Below, one piece after another: positions 23,317-31,348 of a stretch of 35,656 nucleotides of DNA. The DNA is from JBASRP01 sp044866075 (GTDB taxonomy: Bacteria; Actinomycetota; AC-67). Under the pieces are notes generated by a model, which searched no databases, had not been told where the DNA came from, and saw only the letters and a list, made by a program, of their open reading frames with translations. The stretch covers positions 1 to 35,656 of the forward strand of contig JBIOTQ010000070.1 in the NCBI GenBank assembly GCA_044866075.1, written 5' to 3'. Within the stretch, counting starts at the first letter, position 1; every line of letters starts with the position of its first letter. The position numbers and the translations under genes were made by a program.

Positions 23317-24663
23317 GTGACAGAGCCGATCGGCCGGGATCACCTCGCGGAGATCGCGGACGCCGCGCTCAAGGTCGGCGCCGACGCCGTGCAGGTGCTC
23401 GTCTTCCACTCGTGGGGAGGCCTGACGCGGTTCGCGTCTTCACGCATCCATCAGAACACGTGGCGTGAAGACGTCGAGTTCCGTGTGATGGCCGTCGTCG
23501 ACGGGAACCGGACGGGCGTCGCCTCGACGCATTCTTTCGACGAGGCGTCGGTCCAGCGCGCCGCGGAGGAGGCCGTCGCCATCGCGCGCCTGGCGCCCCC
23601 CGACCCCGACTTCACCGGCCTCGCGCCGCCGACGGATGTGACGAAGCACGCGACGTTCGACGAGGCGACGGCGAACGCGACGCCGGCGGAACGGGCGGCG
23701 GCCGTCGCCGGTGCGCTCGGCGAGTTCCCGAACGACATGGAGGGCGCCGGGTACGTCGAGACGGTGGCCGACGAGGTGCTCGTCAGCTCCACGACGGGGT
23801 TGCGTCTCTACGGCAGCACGACGCGCGCCGGCGTCTCGGTGCTCGCGATCGCGCCGGACTCGAGCGGGTACGCCGAGCGGCTGGAGCCGAGGCTCGCAGA
23901 CCTCGACGCGAGGACGCTGGCGCGACGGGCGGTGGACAAGGCCGATCGCAGCCGCGATCCGCAGTCCATCGACCCCGGGGCGTACACGGTGATCCTCGAA
24001 CCCGCCGCGACGTCGACGCTGATCCAGTTCCTCGGCTACCTCGGCTTCGGCGCCAAGTCCTTCCTCGAAGGTCGATCGTTCATGACCGGCAGGATCGGCG
24101 AGAAGCTCGCGAGCGATCTGGTGACGATCGTCGACGATCCCATCGCGCCCGACGCGCTTGGGCTGCCGTTCGATTTCGAGGGGACATCGTCCCGCCGCGT
24201 CGTCCTGATCGATCGGGGAACTGCGACAGGCGTCGTCTGGGACCGGGCGACCGCCGCCAAGGGATCGACCGAGTCGACCGGGCACGGTCTGCCCCCGCCG
24301 AACCCCTACGGGCCGCTGCCGCTGAATCTCCGGATGCAGCCTGGCGCATCCACGATCGACGAGATGGTCGCCGCGACCGAGCGTGGCCTGCTCGTGACGC
24401 GCTTCCACTACTCGAACGTGGTCAACGAGAAAGAGACCGTTCTGACGGGCATGACCCGCGACGGCACGTTCCTGATCGAGGACGGCCGGATCGCGCGCGG
24501 CGTCAAGAATCTGCGCTACACGCAGAACGCGCTCGAGGCGCTGGCCAATATCGAGGCCGTCGGCGATCGGACGGAGATCTCGACGGAACTCTTTTTCGGC
24601 GGGAGCCGCGCGCCGGCGATCAAGACGCGCGATTTCAAGTTCTCGTCGTCGACCACGCACTAG
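23317..24663 (+). CDS. TldE/PmbA-type partner of TldD
   Basis: A 448-residue PmbA/TldE-like protein. It lacks the HExxxH zinc motif, as expected for the non-catalytic subunit, and has the family pattern YTVILEPAATSTLIQFLGYLGFGAKSFLEGRSF in the middle and FHYSNVVNEKETVLTGMTRDGTFLIEDG near the C terminus. The GTG start lies 52 nt after the TldD stop with a G-rich run about 8-12 nt ahead. The two genes are evidently one transcription unit encoding the heterodimeric protease. Longer motifs are quoted here only in part because the remainder is unremarkable. Confidence 0.88.
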   Translation: MTEPIGRDHLAEIADAALKVGADAVQVLVFHSWGGLTRFASSRIHQNTWREDVEFRVMAVVDGNRTGVASTHSFDEASVQRAAEEAVAIARLAPPDPDFTGLAPPTDVTKHATFDEATANATPAERAAAVAGALGEFPNDMEGAGYVETVADEVLVSSTTGLRLYGSTTRAGVSVLAIAPDSSGYAERLEPRLADLDARTLARRAVDKADRSRDPQSIDPGAYTVILEPAATSTLIQFLGYLGFGAKSFLEGRSFMTGRIGEKLASDLVTIVDDPIAPDALGLPFDFEGTSSRRVVLIDRGTATGVVWDRATAAKGSTESTGHGLPPPNPYGPLPLNLRMQPGASTIDEMVAATERGLLVTRFHYSNVVNEKETVLTGMTRDGTFLIEDGRIARGVKNLRYTQNALEALANIEAVGDRTEISTELFFGGSRAPAIKTRDFKFSSSTTH

Positions 24664-24736
24664 CCGTTCGCCATCCGGGCTGGCGGACGGACCGTCCGGC
24701 CGTCAGAATGCGAACCGGGGATAGCCGGAGGCCGGG

Positions 24737-25981
24737 ATGAGCACCTACGTCTTCGACAACTCGTGGGAGAAAGAGCGCGCGCGCCTCGCGGGACTCGAGG
24801 CCCTGTACGACCCGGGGTCGATCCGGCTTCTCGAGTCGGTCGGGGTGGGTGCGGGCTGGCACTGCCTCGAGATCGCCGGCGGCGGCGGATCGATCACCGC
24901 GTGGCTCTGCGACCGCGTCGGGGCGACTGGGAAGGTCGTCGCGACGGACACCGACACCCGCTTCCTCGAGGTGATCCAGAAACCGAACATCGACGTCCGG
25001 CGGCACAACCTCGTGACCGACGAGCTTCCGGAAGAAGAGTTCGACCTGATCCACGGCCGGCTGATCGTGCAGCATCTGCCAGACCGCGAGCAGATCATCA
25101 AGCGTCTCGTCGTCGCGCTGAAGCCGGGCGGCTGGCTGCTATTAGAGGACGTTGACTGGACCGCATCGACCGGTGCGCTCCTCGCGACGATCCCCGAGGA
25201 TGATCGCGATGCCGTGCTTCGCGTATGGCAGGCGGTCACCGACATCATGCGCGCCGCCGGCGCCGACGAGACATACGGCCGCCGGCTGCCCGGCGAGCTG
25301 ATGAAGCAAGGTCTCGTCGACGTGGGCGGCGACGTCCGGAACGAGCTGATCTGGGGCGGATCGCCGGCGGCGGCGGGATCGATCGGGACGCTCGAACGTC
25401 TCTACGACAGCTTGGTCCGCGCCGGCGTCGGCGAGGCCGACCTCGACGAGGAGCTGGCGCGTCTCGCGGATCCCGACCGGGCGCGCATCCCGCAGGCGCA
25501 GATGGTCGCCGCGTGGGGCCGGCGTCCGCAGGCCGGCGGCCCCGCGTCGGGACAGAAACATGGTCTGCCACCCCGGACGGAGACCGTGCGCAGCTGGCTG
25601 CGCGCGTCGCCGCTCTTCGCGCACGTCAGCGAGGTCGAGATGTCGCGCATCGCATCGCTGGCGGACGAGCTCCACGTGGACGCGGGCGAGGAGCTCACGG
25701 TCGAGGGGCAGCCGGGGAAAACCTTCTTCGTGATCGCGAAAGGGACGGCGACGGTCACGCGCGGCGGCACGCGTCTGGTCGGACTGGGGCCGGGCTCCTA
25801 CTTCGGAGAGATCGCGCTCCTGGAACAGGGCCCGCGCACGGCGACCGTGACTGCCGATTCGCGGATGTGGCTGTTCGTCTTCGACGCCGCGGCGTTCGCG
25901 TCGCTCATGAACGGTATCCCCGCCGTGTCGGACGAGATCTTCCGTGCTCTAGCCGAGCGCAAGCGCAACGTCGAGCGCTAG
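24737..25981 (+). CDS. SAM methyltransferase fused to a cyclic-nucleotide-binding domain
   Basis: A 414-residue two-domain protein. Residues about 20-260 form a class I methyltransferase (motif I LEIAGGGGSITAWL at 44-57, acidic D71, HGRLIVQHLPDR, LKPGGWLLLEDVDW). A Gly/Pro-rich linker (about 262-282) leads to a cNMP-binding domain at 291-405. Its phosphate-binding cassette YFGEIALLEQGPRTATV keeps E358 and R367, so it should bind cAMP or cGMP. Methylation controlled by a cyclic nucleotide is the natural inference. The acceptor is unknown. GGAGG lies 5 nt before ATG. The stop overlaps that of the convergent HAD gene. Confidence 0.87.
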   Translation: MSTYVFDNSWEKERARLAGLEALYDPGSIRLLESVGVGAGWHCLEIAGGGGSITAWLCDRVGATGKVVATDTDTRFLEVIQKPNIDVRRHNLVTDELPEEEFDLIHGRLIVQHLPDREQIIKRLVVALKPGGWLLLEDVDWTASTGALLATIPEDDRDAVLRVWQAVTDIMRAAGADETYGRRLPGELMKQGLVDVGGDVRNELIWGGSPAAAGSIGTLERLYDSLVRAGVGEADLDEELARLADPDRARIPQAQMVAAWGRRPQAGGPASGQKHGLPPRTETVRSWLRASPLFAHVSEVEMSRIASLADELHVDAGEELTVEGQPGKTFFVIAKGTATVTRGGTRLVGLGPGSYFGEIALLEQGPRTATVTADSRMWLFVFDAAAFASLMNGIPAVSDEIFRALAERKRNVER

Positions 25982-26649
25982 GACCAGCCCGCCAGGATCG
26001 CGGGCACCTCGTCGAGAGTGCGCGCCGTCGCGTCCGGCACCGCCAGTTGTTCCGCCGTCGGCTCGTCGGGCGCTTCGTTGCGAAGGACCCACATCGTGCG
26101 CATGCCGAGTCTCTTCGCCGGCATGATGTCGCGGTCCAGCCGGTCTCCAACCATGACCACCCGGCTCGCGTCCGTTCCGGCGCCGCGCAACGCGTGCTCG
26201 AAGATCTCCGAAGACGGTTTCTCGACGCCGATCTCCGCGGAGATCGCCCAGATGCTCACGTGGTCGGCGAAGCCGGCCTCGCGCGCGCGGTCGCGCACCC
26301 AGGAGAAGTGATTGGTGATGCACGCCAGCCGGTAGTCGCGCGCGAGCGTGGCGAGGACGGCCGGCACTTCGGGGTATAGCTCTTCGGCGCGGTACCCGCG
26401 GGCTTTCCAGCGTGCGTCGGCCTCCGCACGAACCTCGCCATGCTTCGCCCGATTGGGGACGAACGCGGCGACGAGCGCCTCGGTGAAGGGCTCCGACTGC
26501 CCGGCGCGCAGGGCGTCGAACCTCTCGTCGTACATCGCTCGCGTTGTTTCGGGCGCCGCAGAAGCGATCGCCTCGTACAGCGACGTGAAGTATGAGTCGT
26601 CGCTGAACAGGATCCCTCCCACGTCGAGAAACACCCACTCGATCGGCAT
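25978..26649 (-). CDS. HAD-superfamily hydrolase
   Basis: A 223-residue HAD phosphatase with motif I FLDVGGILFSDD (nucleophile D9, Gly at +2), motif II CITNHFS, motif III Lys in GVEKPSSEIFEHAL, and motif IV MVGDRLDRDIMPAKRLGMRT. The first motif has the same DxG form as the HAD at 13717-14379. The frame stays open to 27048 through the divergent Nudix gene; ATG at 26649 is chosen since TATCAT ends exactly 7 nt before it. Its TAG stop shares the CTAG tetranucleotide with the stop of the convergent methyltransferase fusion gene. Substrate unknown. Confidence 0.87.
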   Translation of the reverse strand: MPIEWVFLDVGGILFSDDSYFTSLYEAIASAAPETTRAMYDERFDALRAGQSEPFTEALVAAFVPNRAKHGEVRAEADARWKARGYRAEELYPEVPAVLATLARDYRLACITNHFSWVRDRAREAGFADHVSIWAISAEIGVEKPSSEIFEHALRGAGTDASRVVMVGDRLDRDIMPAKRLGMRTMWVLRNEAPDEPTAEQLAVPDATARTLDEVPAILAGWS

Positions 26650-26685
26650 GCGCCGCATGATAGGGGCGGTGGTAGGCTCGCGCGC
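26650..26685. promoter_or_regulatory. Back-to-back leaderless promoters, HAD / Nudix
   Basis: Minus strand: TATCAT (26662-26657), 7 nt, ATG at 26649. Plus strand: TAGGCT (26673-26678), 7 nt, GTG at 26686. The hexamers are 10 bp apart and the whole gap is 36 bp. There is no room for separate -35 elements outside the opposing promoter. Confidence 0.65.
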
Positions 26686-27129
26686 GTGACAACCAGTCCG
26701 GCGATCGCCGTCGGCGCCATCGTTATCGACAAGGGCGCCCTGCTTCTCGTGAAGCGCGATCGCGAGCCCGCGCGCGGCGAGTGGTCGCTCCCCGGCGGAC
26801 GCGTCGAGGTCGGTGAGACGTTGCGCGAGGCCCTCGTGCGCGAGGTGCGGGAGGAGACCGGCGTCGACATCGACGTCGACGGTCTGATCGGCGTCGCCGA
26901 GCGCGTCGTCCGCGACGACGACGGCGACATCGCGTACCACTACGTGATCCTCGACTACGTCTGCGCGGCGCGCTCGAATGCGTTGAAGCCCGGCGACGAC
27001 GCCGCCGACGCGCGCTGGGTGCCCGTTGGAGAGCTCGGCGACATGCACCTGACATCGGGCCTGCTCGAATTCCTCGCCGACCGCGGTGTGCTCGAGGGCC
27101 GGCGCCTGCGCGTGGACCGGACCGGCTGA
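26686..27129 (+). CDS. Nudix hydrolase
   Basis: A 147-residue Nudix enzyme hydrolysing a nucleoside diphosphate linked to X. The Nudix box is complete from G38 to V60 (E44, then REVREETGV at 52-60, with metal ligands E56/E57). VLVKRDREPARGEWSLPGG-type spacing and an HYVILDYVC strand resemble ADP-sugar or MutT-like subgroups. The substrate cannot be assigned. GTG at 26686 with TAGGCT 7 nt upstream indicates a leaderless message. Confidence 0.9.
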   Translation: MTTSPAIAVGAIVIDKGALLLVKRDREPARGEWSLPGGRVEVGETLREALVREVREETGVDIDVDGLIGVAERVVRDDDGDIAYHYVILDYVCAARSNALKPGDDAADARWVPVGELGDMHLTSGLLEFLADRGVLEGRRLRVDRTG

Positions 27130-27247
27130 GGTTCAGCGCCGGCGGCGACTTCCTTACACTGTCTGAGATTCTCGAACTGTATCGGCGTATGTCGCGGCGA
27201 CGCCGCGGCTGCAGTGCGCTGCCGAACACGTCCGTTGCGGCCGTGAT
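27130..27247. other. Intergenic between convergent Nudix and GNAT genes
   Basis: No gene is supported. A perfect inverted repeat CGCGGCG-A-CGCCGCG lies at 27193-27207. It might fold into a short hairpin and separate the convergent transcripts, but there is no T-run and the central loop is tiny. Composition falls from the Nudix side toward the GNAT gene. Confidence 0.35.
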
Positions 27248-27691
27248 TCAAGCAGCAACATTGCGACGAAGCGTGCAAGCCGGATCGTCCATTACCTCAA
27301 TGAAGCCCAAGGAAAGATAAAACATGACTGCATGCGGGTCGTACGTTCGCACATGCACAACATCGAACCACGGCCGTGCGAGATGGAGCAGTTCTGTCAG
27401 CAGAGCCGAACCGACGTCCTGCCTGCGCCACTTCGGCGCGACGTAGAGGCGACGGATACGTCCAACCCGCCCCGCGGTAACGAACGGATCGCGGTTTAGT
27501 CCGCCCACTCCCACGACGTCCGCGGTAGCAACCGCGACGAGGAGAGCCTCTCCCGAACGATCGAATCGGTTCTCACCACTCCGCCAATCCCTCACGAGGT
27601 GGGAAACCATCTCATGACCCTCGGCCTCTGCGAGAGACGCAAGAGTCGAGAGCTGTTCGACTTCCTCGAGAGACCGGATCTCAAAGCTCAT
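27248..27691 (-). CDS. GNAT-family N-acetyltransferase
   Basis: A 147-residue acetyltransferase. The acetyl-CoA loop is IRRLYVAPKWRRQDVGSALL (about 79-98) with the Q/R-x-x-G-x-G/A pattern in RRQDVGSA. A C-terminal FYLSLGFIEV strand matches motif B. The acceptor amine is unknown. Composition is less GC-rich than the surroundings, and the 175 bp behind its start are also AT-richer, so the gene may have been acquired. A TAGGAG lies about 10 nt before ATG. Confidence 0.87.
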   Translation of the reverse strand: MSFEIRSLEEVEQLSTLASLAEAEGHEMVSHLVRDWRSGENRFDRSGEALLVAVATADVVGVGGLNRDPFVTAGRVGRIRRLYVAPKWRRQDVGSALLTELLHLARPWFDVVHVRTYDPHAVMFYLSLGFIEVMDDPACTLRRNVAA

Positions 27692-27866
27692 CGTCTGCTT
27701 AACTCCTACTTATACCGATCCACATAACTCTTCGTGCCGGTCAAGATAACACTCCATGTTCCTTCATCAACCGAGATTTTGGAGCCGGCTCACGCGGAAG
27801 TTTTGCAGTCGCTTCACGCCTGGACTCGGCCCTAAGAAAAGCTGGTTCGTCCTGAAAACTCGCGAG
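27692..27866. other. AT-richer intergenic block upstream of the GNAT gene
   Basis: No long gene is supported. The block lies between the GNAT start and the end of the glycosidase gene, both on the minus strand. TATAAG at 27714-27709 (minus) may serve as -10 of the GNAT gene. Short reading frames exist on both strands but show no recognisable domain. The block's composition matches the GNAT gene, not the glycosidase. Confidence 0.4.
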
Positions 27867-29999
27867 TCAGTACCGGATCAGCACGTCGAGGTCGCCGTCC
27901 TTGCGCATCACCTGGCAGCCCGTCGCGCCCTCGTGCGAGTGGAAGGCGAGGTCGACACGCGTGTTGCCGACACGCATACCGATGATGTCGTTCCGCGTCA
28001 GCCAGAACGGCAGCGTCGGACGCTGGATATAGAGGATGTTCTCCGGCGCGTCCGCCGAGATCCCGCCGTACGAGCGGACCATCAAAAGCGTCGCCCCGGT
28101 GGCCCAGGCCTGCGGACGGCACGCGACCGGATACTCCACGGGCACGGGGACGTCGTCGCGCGAGAACCCACAGAAGAGCTCGGGGAACCGGCCGGCCGGG
28201 AAGTACGCGCCGCACAGCGCGAGCTGATCGACGACCTTGTTCGCCGCGTCGTCGAACCCCATCAGCTTCATACCGTGCGCGATCAGCGAGTTGTCGTGGG
28301 GCCACACGGTTCCGGTGTGGTAACCGATCGGGTCATAGGCCGGACTCTTGGACGACAGGGTGCGGATCCCCCACCCGCTCGACATGTCCGGCGACAGCAA
28401 CCGGCGGACCACACGGCCGGCCCGCGCGGGGTCGATGATGCGCGACCAGAGTCCGTGCCCGGGGTTGGACGTGATCGACCGGCACTGGTGCTTGTTGCCG
28501 TCGAGCGCGACCGCGTAGTACCCGAGCTCGGACATCCAGAAGTCTTCGTTGAAACGCGCCTTCAGCTTCTCGGCCTTGTATTCGAGCTCGCGCGCCACGT
28601 CGGTATGACCGATTGCGTGGGCGACACGGGCCACCTGGAGCCAGGCGTCGTACACGTACCCCTGGACCTCGACCAGCGCGATGGGTGATTCGGGGATCGA
28701 CCCGTCTTCGTGGACAATGCCGTCGTAGGAGTCCTTCCACCCCTGGTTGTCGAGCCCGCCTTCCGACTTCTTGCGGTACTCGACGTAGCCGTCGCCGTCG
28801 AAGTCTCCGTAGGTGTCGATCCAGTCGAGCGCGCGTTCGGCGTTCGGCCAGACCTTCTCGGCGAAAGCGCGGTCGGCCGTCCACATCCAGACCCGTCCGT
28901 AGACGAGAAGCCACAGCGGGGTGGCGTCGATCGACCCGTAGTACGGGGTGTGCGGGATCTCGCCGTTCCCGGCGAGCTCGCCGACGCGCAGCTCGTGCAG
29001 GATCTTCCCGGGCTCTTCCTCTCGCCACTCATCGACCTTCGTCCCCTGGTACTCGGCGAGCTTCTCCAGCGTCCCTTTCGCAAGGTCGCTGTTCACACCC
29101 AGCGTCTGATACGCAGTGATCAGCGCGTCGCGGCCGAACAGAGTTGAGAACCACGGCACGCCCGCGTCGAACGCCGGCGTCCCGTCGAGATCGGTCTGCA
29201 TCATCCGGAGATCGAGCACCGCGCGGTCGAGGTACAGCTGCAGCTGCGGATACGACGCTTGGAACCGCGTGCACGTCTTGCGCCAGTTCGAGTACTCGCG
29301 TTCGAGGTCGTCGTGCGTCGTGTGCACCGGCTCCTCGCTGCCGGCACGCGGCAGGAAGCTGATGTCGATCGCCGTCGAAGACTGCGGCGCGATCTTCAGG
29401 TCGAACCGTGCCGACTTGGTCGACATGCGTTTCGGATGCGGTTCGAAGCCGACCTCGAGCTCGCGCCGGACCCCGTCGAGGCCCTCGTACGCGAACGTCA
29501 CCTGACCATCGTCGAGGACGGGGTCGAGCAGCTTGCCGCGCTCCTTGCGACGGAATCCGCGGACCTCGAACAAGTCCATGAAGTCCGCGCCGAAGCTCAG
29601 GTCCAGCCGGACCTTGCGCGTCGCGGAGCCGAAGTTCTGCACCTTGATCGTCTCGTGCATCCCGTGCTCGAGCCACCGATGGCGCGAGACGGAGATGTTC
29701 TTCTTCGTCACGACACCCGACGGATCGACGGACGTGATCTCGAGCGTCGTCTCGACAAGCATCGAGTAGTTCCGATCGACCTCCGAATGGAGGAACGTCG
29801 GCCGCATGCCGTCGACGGTCAGCTCGTACTCGGAGAGGAACCGCGTGTCGCGGAAGTAGAGCCCGAGCGCCGCCTCGTTACCTTTCGGCATGTCGCCGTA
29901 GCGATCGCAGAGCATGAACACGCGGTCGTGTTTGATCGTCTGGACGTCGCGGATGTCCAGCGGGCGCGGAGGAGGCTTCTTCCGGACGCGGACCGCCAT
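27867..29999 (-). CDS. Glycogen-debranching-type glycosidase (amylo-alpha-1,6-glucosidase family)
   Basis: A 710-residue protein. Residues about 20-210 form the GDE N-terminal beta-sandwich domain (FMLCDRYGDMPKGNEAALGL, YFRDTRFLSEYELTVDG). About 260-690 form an (alpha/alpha)6 barrel with FSTLFGRDALITAYQTL, IPHTPYYGSIDATPLWLLVY and GYHTGTVWPHDNSLIA, the last resembling the acid/base regions of GH13-linked glucoamylase-like enzymes. Family members remove alpha-1,6 branches or act on compatible-solute glycosides. An earlier frame start at 30137 is rejected: ATG at 29999 has TAGACT 8 nt upstream. No other glycogen gene is in the window. Confidence 0.87.
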   Translation of the reverse strand: MAVRVRKKPPPRPLDIRDVQTIKHDRVFMLCDRYGDMPKGNEAALGLYFRDTRFLSEYELTVDGMRPTFLHSEVDRNYSMLVETTLEITSVDPSGVVTKKNISVSRHRWLEHGMHETIKVQNFGSATRKVRLDLSFGADFMDLFEVRGFRRKERGKLLDPVLDDGQVTFAYEGLDGVRRELEVGFEPHPKRMSTKSARFDLKIAPQSSTAIDISFLPRAGSEEPVHTTHDDLEREYSNWRKTCTRFQASYPQLQLYLDRAVLDLRMMQTDLDGTPAFDAGVPWFSTLFGRDALITAYQTLGVNSDLAKGTLEKLAEYQGTKVDEWREEEPGKILHELRVGELAGNGEIPHTPYYGSIDATPLWLLVYGRVWMWTADRAFAEKVWPNAERALDWIDTYGDFDGDGYVEYRKKSEGGLDNQGWKDSYDGIVHEDGSIPESPIALVEVQGYVYDAWLQVARVAHAIGHTDVARELEYKAEKLKARFNEDFWMSELGYYAVALDGNKHQCRSITSNPGHGLWSRIIDPARAGRVVRRLLSPDMSSGWGIRTLSSKSPAYDPIGYHTGTVWPHDNSLIAHGMKLMGFDDAANKVVDQLALCGAYFPAGRFPELFCGFSRDDVPVPVEYPVACRPQAWATGATLLMVRSYGGISADAPENILYIQRPTLPFWLTRNDIIGMRVGNTRVDLAFHSHEGATGCQVMRKDGDLDVLIRY

Positions 30000-30127
30000 C
30001 TCGCGCGAGTCTAGCGGCGCATCCCGACGAGACGCACCCGCCGGGACCCCTCGATATAATCGCGCGCGACCCGGGCGGGTGCGGGCGGGTGCGGGTGGGC
30101 GGGTGGAATCTGAGCCCTGAGGAGAGA
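30000..30127. promoter_or_regulatory. Divergent promoters with a G-rich 5' leader
   Basis: Minus side: TAGACT (30013-30008), 8 nt, ATG at 29999, near-leaderless. Plus side: a perfect TATAAT at 30055-30060 predicts a start near 30068 and a leader of about 60 nt. That leader contains seven GGG runs at 30073-30103 with loops of 1-3 nt, then AGGAG just before ATG 30128. The G-run block could form a quadruplex in the RNA ahead of the ribosome site. Confidence 0.6.
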
Positions 30128-30907
30128 ATGCCGACAATCACGATCCACGACTTCCGGGTGACCGACAGCATCCTCGCGCGCACCGATCCCGACGCCGGCG
30201 ACGTCGTCTACCTCGGACCATCGGGTGGAGCCGCATTCCCGTTCGTGATCTGGCGCCGGCTGTCCGCGCCGGGCGGGATGTACATGGACGCGAGCGAGGT
30301 CGTCGCGCCCGACGGCGATGTAGTGAACCTCATCGAGCGCAAGTACGAACTCGAGGGCGAGTCGCTCGTGCAGGACGTGGTCGACGAGATCCAGGACGCG
30401 CACTTCCCTGGGCCGGGCAAGTACACGCTCCGGTACTACATCTACGACGACAAACTGGTCGATATCCCGTTCGAGGTCGTGCAGTCGGATCCGCCGCACG
30501 GCGCCGTCGTGCCGGGCCCGGTCGACGCCGCGCTCTCGAAGTCGACCATCTTGTGGCTCGGCTACAAGGACGCGCGCGGGCACGAGGTCACGAAAGCCGT
30601 GTGGTACGGCTACGACCAGGGCCGGATCTACATCCTCACGGGCGAGGGCGAGCAGGAGCTGCCGGACCTCGTGGGTCCCTCGAAACACGTGCGGGTCATC
30701 GCGCGCTCGAAGGACGTCCAGTCGCGCGTCGGCGAGATGAACTGCGTGACGCAGGTTCTGGAGAAGAACGCGGAGTGGGACAGGATTGCGCGCGAGGTCC
30801 TCCTCGGACGCCGCCTGAACCTGCCCGACGGCGAGAAGGCCGTCGACCGCTGGAAGAAGGGCTGCGAGATCATCCAGCTGACGCCGATCCTCGAACCTCT
30901 GGGGTGA
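30128..30907 (+). CDS. Two-domain protein of unknown function, possible split-barrel C-terminal part
   Basis: A 259-residue soluble protein I do not firmly recognise. The N-terminal half (about 1-135) is beta-rich (DVVYLGPSGGAAFPFVIWRR, KYTLRYYIYDDKLVDIPFEVV) and may be a beta-sandwich. The C-terminal half (AVWYGYDQGRIYILTGEGEQ, HVRVIARSKD) has the strand pattern of a flavin-binding split barrel (PPOX-like), but no diagnostic flavin motif is certain. Start ATG 30128 has AGGAG ahead; the frame opens at 30089 without support. It is followed by the ArsC-like gene 30 nt later, which has its own promoter. Confidence 0.6.
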   Translation: MPTITIHDFRVTDSILARTDPDAGDVVYLGPSGGAAFPFVIWRRLSAPGGMYMDASEVVAPDGDVVNLIERKYELEGESLVQDVVDEIQDAHFPGPGKYTLRYYIYDDKLVDIPFEVVQSDPPHGAVVPGPVDAALSKSTILWLGYKDARGHEVTKAVWYGYDQGRIYILTGEGEQELPDLVGPSKHVRVIARSKDVQSRVGEMNCVTQVLEKNAEWDRIAREVLLGRRLNLPDGEKAVDRWKKGCEIIQLTPILEPLG

Positions 30908-30924
30908 GGAACGCCGGCCGGCGC

Positions 30925-30937
30925 TAGGCTGACCCCG
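30925..30937 (+). promoter_or_regulatory. Leaderless promoter of the ArsC-like gene
   Basis: TAGGCT at 30925-30930, then exactly 7 nt, then ATG at 30938. It is one of three uses of TAGGCT followed by 7 or 9 nt near a start codon in the window. No Shine-Dalgarno is present. Confidence 0.6.
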
Positions 30938-31348
30938 ATGGGAACGCCGACCGTCCTCTTCGTCTGCATCCACAACGCCGGCCGCAGCCAGATCGCCGAG
31001 GCGCTCTTCAACGCATACGCGGGCGGGAACGCGTTCGCCGTCAGCGCCGGCGTCGAGCCGGTCGCGGCCCTGAACCTCAATGTGATCGCGACGATGCGCG
31101 AAGCCGGCTACGACATCCGCGATCAGCACCCGAAGATGCTGACCGACGAGATGATCGACTCCGCCGACCGTGTGATCACGATGGGGTGCATGGACGACCC
31201 GTCGTGCCCGGCCATCCTGGCCGAGGAGGACTGGGGCCTCGACGACCCGGCCGGCGCACCGCTGCCGAAGGTGCGTGAGATCCGCGACGACATCGCGCGG
31301 CGCGTGCGCAAGCTGCTCCGCGAGATGGGGATCGAGCCGGTCCGCTAA
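30938..31348 (+). CDS. ArsC-type arsenate reductase / low-molecular-weight phosphatase
   Basis: A 136-residue protein of the thioredoxin- or mycothiol-linked arsenate reductase family. The P-loop is VCIHNAGRS (C10, R16). Two more cysteines at C84 and C90 (GCMDDPSC) and the following EDWGLDDPAG match the redox relay and general-acid loop of ArsC; the inter-Cys spacing is one residue shorter than in the pI258 enzyme. It reduces arsenate to arsenite if active. No arsenite pump or ArsR is nearby. Its stop overlaps that of the convergent lipoprotein gene (CTAA). Confidence 0.88.
   Translation: MGTPTVLFVCIHNAGRSQIAEALFNAYAGGNAFAVSAGVEPVAALNLNVIATMREAGYDIRDQHPKMLTDEMIDSADRVITMGCMDDPSCPAILAEEDWGLDDPAGAPLPKVREIRDDIARRVRKLLREMGIEPVR

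Noticed and set aside
27193..27207. Inverted repeat as a Rho-independent terminator
   Set aside because: The hairpin would have a very small loop and no T-run follows it, so it is noted only as an inverted repeat.
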